Positions 5,708 to 8,515 of a DNA stretch of 8,515 nt are shown one piece after another. The DNA comes from HRBIN23 sp046294495 (GTDB taxonomy: Bacteria > Chloroflexota > Dehalococcoidia > Lucifugimonadales > HRBIN23), in contig JBKBKV010000061.1 in the NCBI GenBank assembly GCA_046294495.1, positions 1-8,515 of the forward strand, written 5' to 3'. The notes beneath the pieces are model-generated. The model was not told the origin of the DNA. It saw nothing but the letters and a program-made list of their open reading frames with translations, and ran no database searches. Position numbers and translations under genes: made by a program. How positions within the stretch are numbered: the first letter of the stretch is position 1; each line of letters opens with the position of its first letter.

Positions 5708-6520
5708 CTAGACCAGCCCCATCACCTTGTCAAGGCCGAAAACCAGGCCTTTGTAGGCACTTACCCGACGCAGGGCCAGGAGCACCCCCGGCATATAGCA
5801 CTCCCGACTAATGGTATCGTGGCGCAGGGCTAGGGTCTGGCCGGCGGTGCCTAAAATAACCTCGTGATGGGCTAGCCGCCCTGGCATACGCAGGGCGTGG
5901 ATGCCTACCCCTCCCACTTCAGCCCCACGGCTCCCTGGAACAGGCTCCTTCTGGGGGGCTGGGCGGGTAAAAGGACTTCCTCTGCCTTCGGCCAGGGCGC
6001 GGGCGATGGCCAGCGCGGTGCCAGAAGGGGCGTCAATCTTACCCTCGTGGTGGGCTTCAACGATGTCTGCATACTCAAAATACCTCCCCACCAAACGGGC
6101 CAGATGAATAAGGAGCACGGCCCCAAGAGCGAAGTTGGGGGCCACGATAACCCCAACCCCCTGCCCACGCGCCAGGCGGTCCATCTCCTCCAAGTGAGCC
6201 TGGGTAAGCCCTGTTGTGCCCGTTACGAAGTGGAGGCCGCGGGAGAGAGCCGTCCGTGCAGCCTGGATGCACCCTTCGGCAGTGGTGAAATCCACCACCA
6301 CCTGCGCCTGCACGCGCCCCAGAAGCGCCTCCAGGGATGGGGTGATGGGGATACTCCCCTTCCCCTCCGGCAAGGACATAGAGCCCGCGGAAGCCCGGCG
6401 GTGCACACCCCCCACAGGTAGCAGGTCAGGGGTGTGCACCAGCGCCCGAAGCACCTCCTGCCCCATGCGCCCCGAAACCCCGTGCACCACCACTCGCTGG
6501 GTGGCCAGGCCCTCGCTCAT
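5708..6520 (-). CDS. dapB: 4-hydroxy-tetrahydrodipicolinate reductase
   Basis: DapB reduces the DapA product with NAD(P)H to tetrahydrodipicolinate on the way to diaminopimelate (cell wall) and lysine. The 270-residue protein is close to the E. coli length (273). The nucleotide-binding loop HGVSGRMGQ lies at 13-21, GTTGL at 101-105, and APNFALG at 127-133. The catalytic segment EAHHEGKIDAPSGTAL (155-170) includes His157, His158 and Lys161. The C-terminal catalytic-domain sequence HHEVILGTAGQTLALRH (218-234) is intact. The ATG at 6520 is preferred over an in-frame ATG at 6547: it has GGAGG at 5-base spacing and shares ATGA with the pnp stop, whereas the longer form lacks a ribosome site and would overlap pnp by about 30 bases. 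It sits between pnp and asd, an unusual mix of RNA decay and lysine genes on one probable transcript. Confidence 0.97.
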   Translation of the reverse strand: MSEGLATQRVVVHGVSGRMGQEVLRALVHTPDLLPVGGVHRRASAGSMSLPEGKGSIPITPSLEALLGRVQAQVVVDFTTAEGCIQAARTALSRGLHFVTGTTGLTQAHLEEMDRLARGQGVGVIVAPNFALGAVLLIHLARLVGRYFEYADIVEAHHEGKIDAPSGTALAIARALAEGRGSPFTRPAPQKEPVPGSRGAEVGGVGIHALRMPGRLAHHEVILGTAGQTLALRHDTISRECYMPGVLLALRRVSAYKGLVFGLDKVMGLV

Positions 6521-8515
6521 GGCCCCCTCCGTGGGCCGGGACGCCATCCACTGTCCCGCCGAGGTGGAGATGGAGGGGTGATGCGCGGGGCGGGAGGGGA
6601 CGGCCTAGCAGGAGGGCCGCCGGATGGACGCTGGGGGGGCGGTGGACGGCGCGGCGGGGGTTGGGTAGGGCGCGGGGACGGCGCCTCCGGGGCGGGCACA
6701 CCAGGGGGTCGGAACAGCGCCTTGCGAGACAGGTTTATCCGCCCCAGGCGGTCAATCTCGGTTACCACCACCGTTACCTCGTCCCCCACCTTCACCTCTT
6801 CCTCGGGGCGGGAGATCCGCCTCTCGCTTAGCTCCGCAAGGGGCACCAGCCCCTCCTTGCCAGGGAGAATCTCCACGAAAGCCCCAAAGGGCAGAAGGCG
6901 GGTGACCTTGCCAGTATAAATACCCCCAACCTTTACCTCTTGTGTCAGGCTGGCGATGACAGCCCGCGCCTGCTCCAGAGCGGCGGGGTCGGGGGAGCCA
7001 ATGAGCACTGTCCCGTCGTCTTCCACATCAATGGTGGTCTTGGTCTGTTCAATGATGGAGCGAATTGTCTTGCCCCCTGGCCCGATGAGGGCTCCAATTT
7101 TGTCTACAGGGATACTCATGCGCAGAACTTTGGGGGCATAGGGGCTAACTGTGGGGCGTGGCTGGGCAATGGTGTCATTCATCTTCTCCAGAATGGCTAG
7201 GCGGGCCTCGCGGGCCTGCTCCAGAGCCTGGCGCATAATAGCATTGCTGACGCCCTTAGTCTTTACATCCATCTGCACCGCCGTAATGCCTTGCTTCGTC
7301 CCAGCCACCTTGAAGTCCATATCCCCTTCGTGATCTTCTATGCCCTGGATATCCGTTAGCACCTGGTAGCGGCCGTCCTCGCCGGTTACCAGTCCTATGG
7401 CGATGCCTGCCACATGGCACTTTATAGGCACCCCAGCGTCCATAAGGGACAGGCTACTGCCACACACAGAAGCCATAGAGGTGGAGCCGTTGGAACTCAT
7501 CACTTCAGACACCAGGCGGATGGTGTAAGGGAACTCCTCCTCCGAGGGGATAAGGGGAAGCAGGGCACGCTCGGCTAGAGCGCCGTGCCCTATCTCTCGC
7601 CGCCCAGGGGCGCCGATGCGCCGCACCTCACCCGTAGAGTAGGGGGGGAAGTTGTAGTGATGGATGTAGCGTTTGGTCTCCTCGGGGCTCAGTGTGTCCA
7701 GTTCTTGGCGCTCCCCAAGGGAACCCAGGGTCGTTATCGTTAGCACCTGGGTCTGACCCCGCTTGAAGAGGCCACTGCCGTGGGTGCGAGGCAACACACC
7801 CACCTGGCAGGTGATGGGGCGCAACTCCCTGGGAGACCGCCCATCGGGGCGCTTCCCCTCATCCAGCACACCCTTCCGAAAGACCAGGCGCACCGCTTCG
7901 TTGAAGGCGGTGCCTACCTGCTCTGGAGTAAAATTCTCCTGGAAGGCTTGTGTAACTTCCTTCAGCAGGGCATCCAATGCCGCCACCCGCTCACCCTTTT
8001 CAGCCCCGATAAACACCGCCTGCCGAATGCGTTCCCCAAAACGGGCCAGCACATCCTGCAGAAGGGCGGGGTCTGGCCCGGGGAGGGGGATATAGGAGGC
8101 TTTGGGCACTCCCACTGCCCGGGCTATCTCCTGAATGAAATCTACGATGCCCTGGTTCACCTGCTGGGCTCGCGCCACGGCTTCCAGCAAGAGGCTTTCC
8201 GGGACCTCCTTGCCTCCAGCCTCTAGCATCGCCACGGAATCGGCGGTTCCGGCCACGACCAGGTCCAGGGAACTCTCTTTCACCTGACTGTAAGTAGGGA
8301 AAGGGAACACAGCGTCGTGCACGACAGCCACCCGGCACATGCCTATAGGCCCATCAAAAGGGATGTCTGATATGGCCAGGGCGGCGGAGGCCCCGATACC
8401 GGCCAGGATGTCCGGGGGTGTTTCCATATCCACAGACAAGACAGTAGCGATAACCTGCACCTCGTTGCGGAACCCTTTGGGGAAGAAGGGGCGGATGGCG
8501 CGGTCGGTCAGACGG
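6517..8515 (-). CDS. pnp: Polynucleotide phosphorylase, N-terminus cut by window edge
   Basis: PNPase degrades RNA 3' to 5' with phosphate and can add 3' tails; it acts as a trimer, often with RNase E. The frame stays open to the window edge: the first complete codons read RLTDRAIRPFFPKGFRNE, about residue 80 of the family, so roughly 80 N-terminal residues are missing and 665 are visible. Counted from the first complete codon, the rest of RNase PH domain 1 and the helical domain come first. The active RNase PH domain 2 follows, with SNGSTSMAS (Ser344-Thr345-Ser346) for phosphate and Asp394, Asp400 and Lys402 in DHEGDMDFK for catalysis. A KH domain (GPGGKTIR from 478) and an S1 domain (about 528-600, with GAFVEILPGKEG) come next. 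The last 65 residues are a Pro/Arg-rich tail, likely disordered, with polyproline runs. The TGA stop overlaps the dapB start by four bases (ATGA). Confidence 0.97.
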   Translation of the reverse strand, partial: RLTDRAIRPFFPKGFRNEVQVIATVLSVDMETPPDILAGIGASAALAISDIPFDGPIGMCRVAVVHDAVFPFPTYSQVKESSLDLVVAGTADSVAMLEAGGKEVPESLLLEAVARAQQVNQGIVDFIQEIARAVGVPKASYIPLPGPDPALLQDVLARFGERIRQAVFIGAEKGERVAALDALLKEVTQAFQENFTPEQVGTAFNEAVRLVFRKGVLDEGKRPDGRSPRELRPITCQVGVLPRTHGSGLFKRGQTQVLTITTLGSLGERQELDTLSPEETKRYIHHYNFPPYSTGEVRRIGAPGRREIGHGALAERALLPLIPSEEEFPYTIRLVSEVMSSNGSTSMASVCGSSLSLMDAGVPIKCHVAGIAIGLVTGEDGRYQVLTDIQGIEDHEGDMDFKVAGTKQGITAVQMDVKTKGVSNAIMRQALEQAREARLAILEKMNDTIAQPRPTVSPYAPKVLRMSIPVDKIGALIGPGGKTIRSIIEQTKTTIDVEDDGTVLIGSPDPAALEQARAVIASLTQEVKVGGIYTGKVTRLLPFGAFVEILPGKEGLVPLAELSERRISRPEEEVKVGDEVTVVVTEIDRLGRINLSRKALFRPPGVPAPEAPSPRPTQPPPRRPPPPQRPSGGPPARPSPPAPRITPPSPPRRDSGWRPGPRRGP
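6526..6530 (-). promoter_or_regulatory. Ribosome binding site that fixes the dapB start
   Basis: GGAGG on the minus strand, inside the end of pnp, is 5 bases before the ATG at 6520 that overlaps the pnp TGA. Confidence 0.7.
6656..6677 (+). other. G-quadruplex motif opposite the pnp 3' end
   Basis: The plus strand reads G5-TT-G3-TA-G3-CGC-G4: four G runs of at least three with loops of 2, 2 and 3 bases. It is the template strand of pnp, within the Pro/Arg-rich tail, so any structure would form in DNA, not in the pnp mRNA. It may simply follow from proline codons (CCN). A further G7 run lies nearby at 6633-6639. Confidence 0.6.

Noticed and set aside
6521..6547. dapB start at the ATG at 6547
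   Set aside because: It has no ribosome site and a longer overlap with pnp; the ATG at 6520 has GGAGG and the ATGA overlap.

Overview
The window reads as a compact stretch of a bacterial chromosome with every recognised gene on the minus strand. Transcription runs from high to low coordinates: pnp (5' end cut off by the window edge), dapB, asd, dapA, a 344-base control region, nrdR, nrdJ, a short gap, and the start of a lipoprotein gene that leaves at base 1. The DNA is GC-rich. The truncated lipoprotein has a signal peptide with an LSGC lipobox, then an ATVEAIVATRIAQ-like helix and a Pro-Thr spacer. Together with a B12-dependent ribonucleotide reductase next to nrdR, this suggests Chloroflexota, perhaps the Dehalococcoidia/SAR202 side. 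That placement is recalled family knowledge, not a search result.

Region 1 (about 8515-3634) is a likely operon. It encodes polynucleotide phosphorylase (RNA turnover) followed by three enzymes of the aspartate/diaminopimelate pathway: Asd makes aspartate semialdehyde, DapA condenses it with pyruvate, and DapB reduces the product. pnp and dapB overlap by four bases (ATGA). asd and dapA are 5 bases apart, with the dapA ribosome site lying across the asd stop. dapB and asd are separated by a 131-base leader whose inverted repeat can hide the asd ribosome site. The leader also holds a possible 13-residue leader ORF.

Region 2 (3290-3633) has no gene. It carries a strong sigma70-type promoter facing nrdR and, downstream of it, a good NrdR box with a weaker second box exactly 31 bases away. 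The nrdR-nrdJ pair is therefore probably self-regulated by deoxynucleotide supply. NrdJ is the adenosylcobalamin-dependent (class II) reductase; no other reductase is visible here.

Region 3 (1-378) holds a candidate promoter and the first 96 codons of the lipoprotein.

Most of the window is ordinary housekeeping. The parts most worth a second look are the dapB-asd leader and the nrdR control region. Several starts were reset from the longest possible reading frame to internal codons with good Shine-Dalgarno sites: nrdR at 3283, nrdJ at 2730 and dapB at 6520.
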